A DNA stretch of 64,000 nt. Origin: Flavobacterium salmonis. GTDB taxonomy: Bacteria; Bacteroidota; Bacteroidia; Flavobacteriales; Flavobacteriaceae. The translations under genes and the position numbers were made by a program. A model generated the notes under the pieces. That model was given only the letters and a program-made list of their open reading frames with translations, was not told the DNA's origin and did not search any database. Positions 26,131 to 33,993 of this stretch are shown here, in pieces. Numbering within the stretch: position 1 is the first letter of the stretch; every line of letters starts with the position of its first letter. Location of the stretch: NCBI RefSeq assembly GCF_903819435.1, contig NZ_CAIJDP010000053.1, positions 21,218 to 85,217 on the forward strand, given 5' to 3'.

Positions 26131-26892
26131 ATGAAAATTATTTCTTATAACGTAAACGGAATACGCGCTGCTATTTCAAAAGGCTTTATCAACTGGCTTC
26201 AACAGGCTAATCCTGATGTTATTTGTCTTCAGGAAATTAAGGCTACTCAGGAGCAGATTCCTACAGAAGATATTACTGCTGCGGGTTATCCGTACCAATA
26301 TTATTATCCGGCAACCAAAAAAGGATACAGCGGTGTAGCTATTTTATCTAAAACAGAACCTAATCAGGTTGTTTATGGAACAGGAATACACCATATGGAT
26401 TTTGAAGGACGAAATCTTCGTGCTGATTTTGATGATGTATCTGTAATGAGTTTGTACCTTCCTTCAGGAACAAACATAGAAAGGTTAGACCATAAATTTA
26501 TGTTTATGGATGATTTTCAAGTCTATGTAAACGAATTAAGGACTACAATCCCTAATATAATTATTTGTGGCGATTACAATATTTGCCACGAAGCAATCGA
26601 TATTCACGATCCGGTCCGCAACAAAACAGTATCGGGATTTTTGCCTCAGGAACGTGCCTGGCTGGACGGATTTATGAAGTCCGGTTTTATCGACAGTTTC
26701 CGTCATTTCAACAAAGATCCGCATCATTATACATGGTGGAGTTACCGCGCTGGAGCAAGAGGAAACAACAAAGGCTGGCGTATCGATTACAATTTGGTAA
26801 GCGAACCTTTAGAGCACAGATTAAAACGTGCCGTAATCCTTCCGGATGCCATACATTCAGACCATTGCCCGGTTTTAGTCGAAATTGAGTAA
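26131..26892 (+). CDS. xth: exodeoxyribonuclease III
   Basis: This 253-residue AP endonuclease and 3'-5' exonuclease acts in base excision repair. The metal ligand Glu lies in CLQEIKATQEQ near residue 34. The catalytic Asp and Asn lie in ICGDYNICHEAIDIHDP near residue 150. The final His is in IHSDHCPVLVEIE. The start MKIISYNVNGIRAAI is the family opener. The length is standard. It is transcribed alone, divergently from the OlsF-like gene. Confidence 0.95.
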   Translation: MKIISYNVNGIRAAISKGFINWLQQANPDVICLQEIKATQEQIPTEDITAAGYPYQYYYPATKKGYSGVAILSKTEPNQVVYGTGIHHMDFEGRNLRADFDDVSVMSLYLPSGTNIERLDHKFMFMDDFQVYVNELRTTIPNIIICGDYNICHEAIDIHDPVRNKTVSGFLPQERAWLDGFMKSGFIDSFRHFNKDPHHYTWWSYRAGARGNNKGWRIDYNLVSEPLEHRLKRAVILPDAIHSDHCPVLVEIE

Positions 26893-26941
26893 TTTTGGTA
26901 TTGTTATTGTTAGAAAAAGGTCAGTTTTAAGTCAAAATAAT

Positions 26942-26964
26942 TGTCATCCTGAGCGGAGTCGAAG
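26942..26964 (+). repeat. 23-bp dispersed repeat, copy 1
   Basis: The 23 bases beginning TGTCATCCTGAGCGGAG are identical, in inverted orientation, to 29476-29498. Both copies are intergenic. In-frame reading gives the familiar artefact peptide CHPERSRS. Confidence 0.85.
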
Positions 26965-26980
26965 CTTTAAGATTAAAAGT

Positions 26981-27070
26981 AAGGAGCTAATTCCTGCTTT
27001 TCACTGCAATCTTTTTGTTTTTAAAGAAAAAACTAAAAGGATTTCCGTTTCAATCAGGGCTAGGGCTTCA
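26981..27070. repeat. structured intergenic repeat, about 90 bp
   Basis: The tract opens with GGAGCTAATTCCTG (26983-26996) and closes with CAGGGCTAGGGCTTC (27055-27069), which can pair imperfectly. CAATCTTTTTG (27007-27017) and CTAAAAGGATTTCC (27033-27046) form the inner arm around an A/T-rich loop. The layout fits a transcribed or mobile palindromic unit of flavobacterial genomes. It ends 59 bases before the OmpA lipoprotein gene. Confidence 0.6.
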
Positions 27071-27129
27071 CGGTAATAAGAATTTCAAGAAAGAATAATA
27101 ACCTAATTTATTAAATACCATAAACAAAA

Positions 27130-28071
27130 ATGATTAAAAAAGCCTCACTGGGATTGCTTGTTATAGCTCTTTCGACGTCTTGTGTTTCCAAAAAAATATA
27201 CAACGATCTGGAAACAAAATATTCAGATTTAAAAAAAGAAAACCGTTCTATTGCTGATGAAAACGCAGATCTAAAAACGGCAAAAAACCAATTAGAATTA
27301 GATCGTGATAAATTAGCCAAAGATTTAGCAAGTACAAAAGATGATTTAGCCAAACAAAAAGCTGATTTAGCTGCTGCACAAAGTAAATACAAGGTTTTAC
27401 AGGATTCGTACAATGCTCTTGAAAAGAACAGTAATGACGCTTTAGAGAAAAACATGAGTAAAAACCGTGATTTATTGGCTGAATTAGAAGCAAAATCAAA
27501 AAAATTAGCTGAAGAACAGGCTCGTTTGGATAAAACAGCAAGCCGTCTGAACGAACTTGAAGCTATGATTGCTGCAAAAGAAGAAGCTATGAGAAAGCTG
27601 AAAGAAACGTTGTCTAAAGCTTTAAATGGTTTCGAAGGAAAAGGACTTACTGTAGAACAGAAAAACGGAAAAGTATACGTTTCTATGGAAAACAAATTAC
27701 TTTTTAATTCAGGGAGCTGGGCAGTGGGTTCAGAAGGTAGAAAAGCGGTTGTAGAATTAGGAAAAGTTTTAGGAGACAACCCGGATCTTTCTGTCCTAAT
27801 TGAAGGACATACAGATGATGATCCATACGCAGGTTCAGGACCAATTGCAAATAACTGGGATTTATCTACCAAAAGAGCGACTGCAATTGTGGCTATTTTA
27901 AGTGAAAATACTAAAATCAACAAACAAAAATTAACAGCTGCCGGTCGTAGCGAGTTTTCTCCTTTGGCAAGCAACGCAACTCCTGAAGGAAAAGCTAAAA
28001 ATCGCAGAATCGAAATCATCTTAACACCAAGATTAGATGAAATCGCTGATATGTTAAACAGCATCAACTAA
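27130..28071 (+). CDS. OmpA-family lipoprotein
   Basis: This 313-residue protein has a signal peptide and lipobox (MIKKASLGLLVIALSTSC, Cys18). A long coiled coil from about residue 25 to 160 follows, rich in Lys, Leu, Ala and Asp heptads. The C-terminal OmpA/MotB domain (about 170-305) binds peptidoglycan, with LIEGHTDDDPYAGSG, the LSTKRATAIVAIL helix and AKNRRIEIIL. It should tie the outer membrane to the wall, with the coiled coil acting as a spacer. It is monocistronic with a strong terminator. Confidence 0.93.
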   Translation: MIKKASLGLLVIALSTSCVSKKIYNDLETKYSDLKKENRSIADENADLKTAKNQLELDRDKLAKDLASTKDDLAKQKADLAAAQSKYKVLQDSYNALEKNSNDALEKNMSKNRDLLAELEAKSKKLAEEQARLDKTASRLNELEAMIAAKEEAMRKLKETLSKALNGFEGKGLTVEQKNGKVYVSMENKLLFNSGSWAVGSEGRKAVVELGKVLGDNPDLSVLIEGHTDDDPYAGSGPIANNWDLSTKRATAIVAILSENTKINKQKLTAAGRSEFSPLASNATPEGKAKNRRIEIILTPRLDEIADMLNSIN

Positions 28072-28090
28072 GCTGATTTTTATAACATTT

Positions 28091-28126
28091 AAAAGGCTCA
28101 GAGTTTTTTAATACTTTGAGCCTTTT
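28091..28126. terminator. bidirectional intrinsic terminator
   Basis: AAAAGGCTCA (28091-28100) pairs with TGAGCCTTTT (28117-28126) around a 16-base loop, with a T-run to 28129. It separates the convergent OmpA and ketosynthase genes. Confidence 0.8.
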
Positions 28127-28148
28127 TTTATTGATATGATTTTATAAA

Positions 28149-29315
28149 TTATGCTTTTTCAATTAAAATACTCACGGCATTTCCTCCAAAACCTACTGCA
28201 TTAATGAGTACTTTTTTTATGGTTTTCGTCTGATTTTGAGCTTTCGCAAAGGGAACATTGATAAACTTATCGTGCTGTATCATCAAAAGCGCTAATTCTA
28301 AACTTAAAATTCCTGAAGCTCCAAAAGTGTGACCGATTTTCCATTTATTTGTAGTAAGTAATGGTAAGTTTTCTCCAAAAACTTTTTCAATCGCACGTAG
28401 TTCCGTTAAATCGCCTTTTATGGTTCCGGGAGCGTGCATAACGATTACGTCTACATCTTTTAAATTGGTTTTTTTTAAAGCCATTTTCATAGATTTCTGA
28501 AAGCAGTCCGCTTCTGCAGAAATCGAAATATTATGTTCCAGAATCTCAGTTGCATATCCAACTCCGGTAATATACGCAATTGCATTATCTGCTTTGCCAG
28601 CTTCCAGACAGCAAACGCCCGATGCTTCACCTAAAATCATCGTATTTTGCGTTTTCTCAAAATCAAAAGCGAGATTTGGCCATGCTTCCTCTGTTTGATT
28701 AATACGTGAATATATTTTTAAAGCTCTCATTTGAGCAATCGTAAAATCGGTTAAGGGAGCTTCACTTCCGCCAACTAAAAATTTATCTGCCATTCCTGAT
28801 TTTAGCCATGCTACGCCATTTAGTATTGCATGAAGAGCGGTAGAACAGGTAATCGAATGCGAAATTTCAGGACCGGTGCTTTGTAAATCGTGTGCAATCC
28901 AGGAAGAAATATTTCCTAAAGTGGTGGTAGGAGAGGCAAGAGTCTGCGCTTTTCCGGTATCGATGTATTCCTTGTAATGTTTTTCGAATAAATCAGTTGC
29001 GCCACGTGAAGAACCTATGTTGATCCCGAATGTATCTCCTGATTTCCAGCCTGCGTGTTCAACCGCTTTTCGCGAAGCTGCCAATGCAAACAAAACAGAA
29101 TCATCCAAAAATTTATATTTAGGATCCGATTCTCTTACTTCAGCTATAATTTGTTTGGTGTCAGCTTCAAGTACCGCTACAGAAGTTTCCTGCTGATCTA
29201 AGAACTGCTGCGAAAAGCAATGTTGATCGTTAAGGTATTTTTTCCAGACTTCTTCATGATTATTTCCTAATGGAGAAATAGACGAAAATGCTGTTATGGA
29301 GATTTTAGTATTCAA
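28149..29315 (-). CDS. beta-ketoacyl synthase, FabF-like
   Basis: This 388-residue thiolase-fold condensing enzyme has the KAS I/II catalytic triad: Cys in HSITCSTALHA (about residue 157), His in MHAPGTIKGDLTE and His in KWKIGHTFGASG. The C-terminus has the glycine-rich NAVGFGGNAVSILI block. It is shorter than FabF, and the usual HGTGT reads HAPGT. It lies downstream of bioD and bioA on the same strand, with a 240-base gap, so a role in supplying the pimeloyl chain is possible but is only inferred. Another specialised fatty-acid or polyene role is equally open. Confidence 0.88.
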   Translation of the reverse strand: MNTKISITAFSSISPLGNNHEEVWKKYLNDQHCFSQQFLDQQETSVAVLEADTKQIIAEVRESDPKYKFLDDSVLFALAASRKAVEHAGWKSGDTFGINIGSSRGATDLFEKHYKEYIDTGKAQTLASPTTTLGNISSWIAHDLQSTGPEISHSITCSTALHAILNGVAWLKSGMADKFLVGGSEAPLTDFTIAQMRALKIYSRINQTEEAWPNLAFDFEKTQNTMILGEASGVCCLEAGKADNAIAYITGVGYATEILEHNISISAEADCFQKSMKMALKKTNLKDVDVIVMHAPGTIKGDLTELRAIEKVFGENLPLLTTNKWKIGHTFGASGILSLELALLMIQHDKFINVPFAKAQNQTKTIKKVLINAVGFGGNAVSILIEKA

Positions 29316-29555
29316 TTTTTTTTATTTAACCGCAAAGTTCGCAAAAGTTTACGCAAAGTTTGCAGGGTTTTAAATAAAAATTAAACCATATAAGTGATTT
29401 AATTTTGAGTGTTTTACTTTTCTTATATACCATTCAATTTCTGGCTTATGGAGTCGAGCCTTTGTTTTCATAAGCCTTCGACTCCGCTCAGGATGACAGT
29501 AAGGTATGCGAGGCAAAGTTAAATGAACTTATATCTCTTATATGGTTTTTAGTAG
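29316..29555. repeat. repeat-bearing gap between the ketosynthase gene and bioA
   Basis: The 240 bases contain ACCGCAAAGTTCGCAAAAG (from about 29328), a member of the dispersed CGCAAAG family. A perfect 8-bp stem GGCTTATG/CATAAGCC lies at 29443-29476. The second copy of the 23-bp repeat, in inverted orientation, is at 29476-29498. No gene is seen. Confidence 0.65.
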
Positions 29556-30827
29556 CTAGACCATTTCAATAGCTTCTTCAATGGTTTTGTAAACTTTTTG
29601 AAGCTGTTCGTTTGTCATGATATATGGAGGTAAAATATAAACTATGTTTCCAACCGGACGTAAAACAACACCATTTTCAATAAAAAAATTATACAATTTG
29701 GTGCGCATAGAACCGTAATAGCTTTCCTCAGAATCGGATTTTATTTCAACGGCAAAAATAACTCCTAATGTTCTGGCTGTAATTACTTTTGGATGACTTT
29801 CGATTTTCTTTTGGAACTCTAAATGATTTTTATTGATTCTCTCAATATTAGTCTGCATTTCATCGGTTTGCAGTAAATCGATACTTGCCAAAGCTGCTGC
29901 ACAACCTGTTGGATTTGCAGTAAAAGTATGGCCGTGAAATAATGCTTTATTAATATCATCGTCATAAAAAGCATCAAAAACCTTCTGGGTAAAAGTCGTA
30001 ATTGCCATCGGAATTGTTCCGCCGGTTAAAGCTTTAGACAAACAAATCATGTCTGGATCTGCATCAACATAGTCCATTGCAAAGGTTTTTCCGGTTTTAC
30101 CAAAACCTGTCATTACTTCATCAGCAATGGTTAAAACCTTATTTTCTTTACAAATTTCGATTAGTTTTGCTAATGCTTCGGGTTCGTACATTACCATTCC
30201 GGCTGCTCCCTGAACGAGAGGTTCAAAAATAAATCCGGCACAATTATTTCGCTGAATTACATTTTCCAGGGCCTCAAAACTCACTTGTTCCTGACCTTTC
30301 ACCGGAACCGGAATTCGAACAACATCTATAAACATTCCCTGAAAAGCCTGAGTGTAGAAAGAGATTCCGCTTGCTGCCATCGCTGCAAAAGTATCTCCGT
30401 GAAACGCATTTTCAAAAGCAATTATGGTTGTTCGTTTTTCTCCTTTATTGAAAAAATACTGTAATGCGACTTTTATGGCAACTTCGACTGCAGTTGAACC
30501 ATTATCAGAAAAGAAAATTTTCTGCTGGTTCTTGGGCAAAATTTCCATCAATTTTTCAGCAACTTTTATGGCTGGTTCGTGAGTAAAACCGCCAAATAAA
30601 ACGTGTTCTAAAGTTGTGAGCTGTTTGTAAATAGCATCGGCAATAAATTTATTACTGTGTCCAAATGGATTTACCCACCAGGAAGCGATCGCATCAATAT
30701 ATTCTTTATTGTTTTCATCCCAAAGCAAGGCGCCTTCGCCTCTCGAAATAGCAATTGGTGTTTGAGAAGTTTTGTGCTGGGTATAAGGATGCCAAAGATA
30801 TTGGCTGTCTTTTTCCTGTAAAGTCAT
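29556..30827 (-). CDS. bioA: adenosylmethionine-8-amino-7-oxononanoate aminotransferase
   Basis: This 423-residue PLP enzyme moves an amino group from S-adenosylmethionine to 8-amino-7-oxononanoate in biotin synthesis. The N-terminal LWHPYTQHKT block is specific to BioA within class III aminotransferases. The PLP Asp lies in IADEVMTGFGKTG and the Schiff-base Lys in CLSKALTGGTIPM. The length is normal. It follows bioD by 62 bases on the same strand. Confidence 0.96.
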   Translation of the reverse strand: MTLQEKDSQYLWHPYTQHKTSQTPIAISRGEGALLWDENNKEYIDAIASWWVNPFGHSNKFIADAIYKQLTTLEHVLFGGFTHEPAIKVAEKLMEILPKNQQKIFFSDNGSTAVEVAIKVALQYFFNKGEKRTTIIAFENAFHGDTFAAMAASGISFYTQAFQGMFIDVVRIPVPVKGQEQVSFEALENVIQRNNCAGFIFEPLVQGAAGMVMYEPEALAKLIEICKENKVLTIADEVMTGFGKTGKTFAMDYVDADPDMICLSKALTGGTIPMAITTFTQKVFDAFYDDDINKALFHGHTFTANPTGCAAALASIDLLQTDEMQTNIERINKNHLEFQKKIESHPKVITARTLGVIFAVEIKSDSEESYYGSMRTKLYNFFIENGVVLRPVGNIVYILPPYIMTNEQLQKVYKTIEEAIEMV

Positions 30828-30889
30828 GCGATTGATGATTTTAGATTTTTGATTAACGATTTCAGATTTGAACTTGATTTTTGAAGTTG

Positions 30890-31510
30890 TTATTGAAGTT
30901 GTAAAAGGTTCTCCCGAAACAAATCGGCATATTCTTTAATTATATTTTGGTCAAAATACGGTTCTTCATCAATTCTTCCAATCCATTTAATTCCGGTTTT
31001 ATTCAGAATCAAACTTTCGGTTGATTTGTTTTCGCTTCCGCTAAAGATGATTCCTGCGACTTTAAAACCTCGATTCTGAATAGCTTCAATGGTCAATAAG
31101 GTATGATTAATACTTCCCAGATAATGTCTTGAAACTATAATCACTTTGTAATCAGGTTTAATTAAATCAATAATGGTATCTTTTTCGTTTAACGGAACAA
31201 AAATACCACCAGCACCTTCAATAACCAGATGATTTTTAGTTTCCGGTTGCTGGATTTCTTTTAAATCAATTATAATTCCATCAATTTCAGCAGCTAAATG
31301 TGGACTCGCCGGGGTATTTAATTGATAAGAGTTGGAATGGAATTGAGATTTAGAATTTGAAATTCGGGATTTTACTTTATGGGTATCTGAATTGTCAAGA
31401 TCGCCTGCCTGAATTGGTTTCCAATAATCTGCTTCTAAAGCTTCAACAATGATAGAAGAAGCAATTGTTTTGCCTACATCTGTGGAAATCCCGGTTACGA
31501 ATAGTTTCAT
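30890..31510 (-). CDS. bioD: dethiobiotin synthetase
   Basis: This 206-residue ATPase closes the ureido ring of dethiobiotin. The P-loop is GISTDVGKT at residues 7-15. Catalytic Lys and Glu/Gly blocks are WKPIQAGD and VIEGAGGIFVPLNEKD. I start it at the ATG of MKLFVTGIS rather than 33 bases upstream, because the family begins right at the strand before the P-loop. It lies upstream of bioA, and the two are likely co-transcribed. Confidence 0.94.
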   Translation of the reverse strand: MKLFVTGISTDVGKTIASSIIVEALEADYWKPIQAGDLDNSDTHKVKSRISNSKSQFHSNSYQLNTPASPHLAAEIDGIIIDLKEIQQPETKNHLVIEGAGGIFVPLNEKDTIIDLIKPDYKVIIVSRHYLGSINHTLLTIEAIQNRGFKVAGIIFSGSENKSTESLILNKTGIKWIGRIDEEPYFDQNIIKEYADLFRENLLQLQ

Positions 31511-31579
31511 TTCTTTGTTTTTAATGGAGTACAAAAATACCAATAAAAATAAAGCCCATCATTACGATAGGCCTGTGTT

Positions 31580-32194
31580 TTATTCTTCTTTTAATTCATC
31601 TATTACTTTTCTTATTTCTTTTGCATATTTACCATAAAAACGATGTACCCACCATTCTAAAGCCAGTCCCATGCATATAATGGAAAAAAATACAAGTACT
31701 ATAAAACCTATTAACTGCGAATTACTGATTTGATTTATTTGAAAATCGGATGATTTTGTCAGTACATAATATTGAAATCCAATTAAACCTAACACAACAA
31801 AAGGAGTTAATGCAAAACCAAATGTTTTGTATAGTTCCATGTTTAATTTTATATCAAAATAAGTTTCATATAAACTGTCTTTTGTTTTAAGTGTAATGTT
31901 GTTTAGCCTTTTGTGAAAAAAGTAAAGTTTAGCAAGATAATAAACACATACAGCAGTAAACATGCTGAATATTAAGTAAAAAAACATAGAAATTCTATCT
32001 GGGAATTGGTAAAAAATAGGAGCAAATCCGATTATAATGATGGAAATGATTTGGTAATAAAACTCATTTTTAAGGTTTTTTCTAATTTTGTCCAAAGGTG
32101 TATTTGCCGATTGTATTTTTTCTAAGTTATCCGGAAGAACGACATTTTCTGTCTTTTCGTTATTCCATGCGTTTTGTATGTCGTTAAGATCCAT
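31580..32194 (-). CDS. membrane protein downstream of an ECF sigma factor, putative anti-sigma
   Basis: This 204-residue protein has a cytoplasmic N-terminus (MDLNDIQNAWNNEKTENVVL), then four hydrophobic segments (near residues 48-65, 68-90, 124-145 and 160-180) and a charged C-terminal helix. It overlaps the sigma factor gene by 11 bases, the usual arrangement for a cognate anti-sigma factor. No known anti-sigma fold (zinc HxxxCxxC, FecR) is visible, so the role is inferred from position. Confidence 0.6.
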   Translation of the reverse strand: MDLNDIQNAWNNEKTENVVLPDNLEKIQSANTPLDKIRKNLKNEFYYQIISIIIIGFAPIFYQFPDRISMFFYLIFSMFTAVCVYYLAKLYFFHKRLNNITLKTKDSLYETYFDIKLNMELYKTFGFALTPFVVLGLIGFQYYVLTKSSDFQINQISNSQLIGFIVLVFFSIICMGLALEWWVHRFYGKYAKEIRKVIDELKEE

Positions 32195-32687
32195 AACCTT
32201 GATTTTTTATAATTTCTTTTAATTTTTCTTTTGCTCTGTTTAATTTTACTCTGGCATTTCCTTCAGAAATTCCGAGGTTTTCACCTATTTCTTTATGAGA
32301 GAATCCTTCTAATTGATAGAAAATAATTGCTTTGTCAATTTTTTCGAGTTTCTGAACTGCTTTGTAAAAATGATCTAATTGACTTTCTTTTATATGAGAA
32401 TCTCCCTCATCATCTTTGATATTTTCTGAAGCAATTTCATATTTGTCTACTTTTCGTTTTTCCTTTCTAAGGAAGACAATCGCCGTATTTACAGCTACCC
32501 GATACATCCAGGTCGAAAATTGACTTTCATTTCGAAAAGTATCATATGATTTCCAAAGTTGACAAACAATCTCCTGAAGCAAATCCTGCTGATCGTCATG
32601 ATTGTCCATGTACATCTTGGAAACTTTGTACAGAATTCCTTTGTGATTTTCTATCCGGGTTAAAAATTCTTTCTCTTTTTCTTTCAA
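32184..32687 (-). CDS. ECF-type RNA polymerase sigma factor
   Basis: This 167-residue protein has region 2 (DNHDDQQDLLQEIVCQLWKS then FRNESQFSTWMYRVAVNTAI) and region 4 with the HTH block FYQLEGFSHKEIGENLGISE and NARVKLNRAKEKLKE. It belongs to the sigma-70 ECF group that directs RNA polymerase to stress or envelope promoters. It lies 7 bases after the TraB-like gene and overlaps the membrane-protein gene, so the three form one operon. Confidence 0.93.
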   Translation of the reverse strand: MKEKEKEFLTRIENHKGILYKVSKMYMDNHDDQQDLLQEIVCQLWKSYDTFRNESQFSTWMYRVAVNTAIVFLRKEKRKVDKYEIASENIKDDEGDSHIKESQLDHFYKAVQKLEKIDKAIIFYQLEGFSHKEIGENLGISEGNARVKLNRAKEKLKEIIKNQGYGS

Positions 32688-32694
32688 AATAATG

Positions 32695-33558
32695 CTATTT
32701 CAATACAGGTTTAACGGTATATCCCGCTTTTCTTAATAAATTGATTATTCCTAAATCTCCAGCCAAATGCGCTGATCCTACAGCGATAAATGTACTTTCA
32801 TTTTTGATTAGCTCAGGGATTGTTTTTAGCCAATTTTGATTTCTGTTGTCCAGAATCGTTTTTTTGGTTTCTTCGCTTATTATTTTTTTATCAGTAGTAA
32901 TATCATATAAGGCAGTTATGTTTTCCTCTTTGTATTGTGCAACTAATTTATCGGTTTCTTCCTTGTTTAATTCTTCCAGCATTTTAATCATTTCCGTATC
33001 AGAATAGGCATTCTCAAACATATTCATTTGCTCTTTTACTGTTTCTAATCCGGCAATCTTAAGTTTTCGTTGTTTAGCTGTTTCAATAAAACTCATTTCG
33101 TAAAATTTCAGGTCATTACAACCAAAACTTTTCATACTTATTAAACTCATTACGGTAAATAAACTAAAACTATCAACTTGCTGAATGCTCATTCCGGCTT
33201 TTTTCTGCAGAATATTATCTAATTTTAATAAGTCTTGCGCATTTAGTGTTTTGCTAAGCGGTTGTTTACCTATTGCCATTTGCTGCAAATCTGTCATTTG
33301 TTTTGGATCAGATAGGTCGATTTCCAAAATTAATTTACTCGAAGATTCAAAGGCTTTTTTTGCTTTTTCAGAAAGAAAATAATCTGTTGAGCAAATCATA
33401 TGGATAGTGCCGTATAAATAGGAAGGATTTGATAATCCGTTTCCTGAAACTTCCCATAAAAGTGAATTTTCTAATTTTGGAGATTTTGTCTGTGCGTGAG
33501 TTGCAGTACTAAAAATAATTGTGATTGCTATTACTGCTGATTTGATTAAATTTTTCAT
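32695..33558 (-). CDS. TraB/GumN family secreted protein
   Basis: This 287-residue protein has a signal peptide (MKNLIKSAVIAITIIFSTAT, cleavage near HAQ). The TraB/GumN core is seen in SLLWEVSGNGLSNPSYLYGT followed by IHMICSTDYFLSEKAKKAF, and in the C-terminal FIAVGSAHLAGDLGIINLLR. The paired conserved motifs GTIH and GSAHL are proposed metal-binding sites, as in TIKI-type proteases of the same superfamily. It is likely periplasmic. It sits directly upstream of an ECF sigma factor, so it may take part in an envelope response; that is inference. Confidence 0.88.
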   Translation of the reverse strand: MKNLIKSAVIAITIIFSTATHAQTKSPKLENSLLWEVSGNGLSNPSYLYGTIHMICSTDYFLSEKAKKAFESSSKLILEIDLSDPKQMTDLQQMAIGKQPLSKTLNAQDLLKLDNILQKKAGMSIQQVDSFSLFTVMSLISMKSFGCNDLKFYEMSFIETAKQRKLKIAGLETVKEQMNMFENAYSDTEMIKMLEELNKEETDKLVAQYKEENITALYDITTDKKIISEETKKTILDNRNQNWLKTIPELIKNESTFIAVGSAHLAGDLGIINLLRKAGYTVKPVLK

Positions 33559-33609
33559 GATGTTGATTGATTAAAGTTAGGATTAATTGATGATTGAAAC
33601 TCCTTTTTG

Positions 33610-33798
33610 TTATTTACCCGCTTTCTTTTTCTGTGAGGAAGATATATAATTTAGTAATAAAAATCCTATGATAAACAATAGCAGAAGGCTAAGAAGTTTT
33701 ATGAAAAAATGAGTTATGATACCAATTGCAAGTCCTATTGAAGCAAACAGGATACAATTTAAAATATTTTCTTTTAATGAAGTAAATTGTGATTTCAT
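33610..33798 (-). CDS. small membrane protein, 62 aa
   Basis: This 62-residue protein has a polar N-terminus (MKSQFTSLKENILN), two hydrophobic segments (about residues 15-32 and 34-52) and a basic tail QKKKAGK that should face the cytoplasm. It lies 51 bases upstream of the TraB-like gene on the same strand and is probably the first gene of that operon. No family is recognised. Confidence 0.55.
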   Translation of the reverse strand: MKSQFTSLKENILNCILFASIGLAIGIITHFFIKLLSLLLLFIIGFLLLNYISSSQKKKAGK

Positions 33799-33993
33799 AA
33801 TTGTTTTGATTTATTTGATTACGACTCGTAAGTAATCGAATGTTCAAAACGTTACAAAAGTTTTTAATTTTTTTTAAAAGTGACTAATAATGGATTATGG
33901 ATGTCTTTTTAAATTTCACAGAGATACAAAGTAAAACGCAGATACTCACGAAATTATTCTTTGTTGAGCTTTTTAAGGTTTTGAGGAATGAAA

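Noticed and set aside
26885..27076. Open frame of 63 codons containing CHPERSRS
   Set aside because: The peptide arises from the 23-bp repeat and the adjacent structured repeat; it is a well-known type of spurious gene call.
27111..28067. Long antisense frame of 318 codons opposite the OmpA gene
   Set aside because: It is the exact shadow of the Lys/Ala-rich coiled-coil gene. Its Ser/Phe/Ala-rich product shows no family features, and the OmpA motifs are on the other strand.
28149..29315. Calling the ketosynthase BioZ
   Set aside because: BioZ is a KAS III-type enzyme; this sequence has the two-His FabF-type active site.
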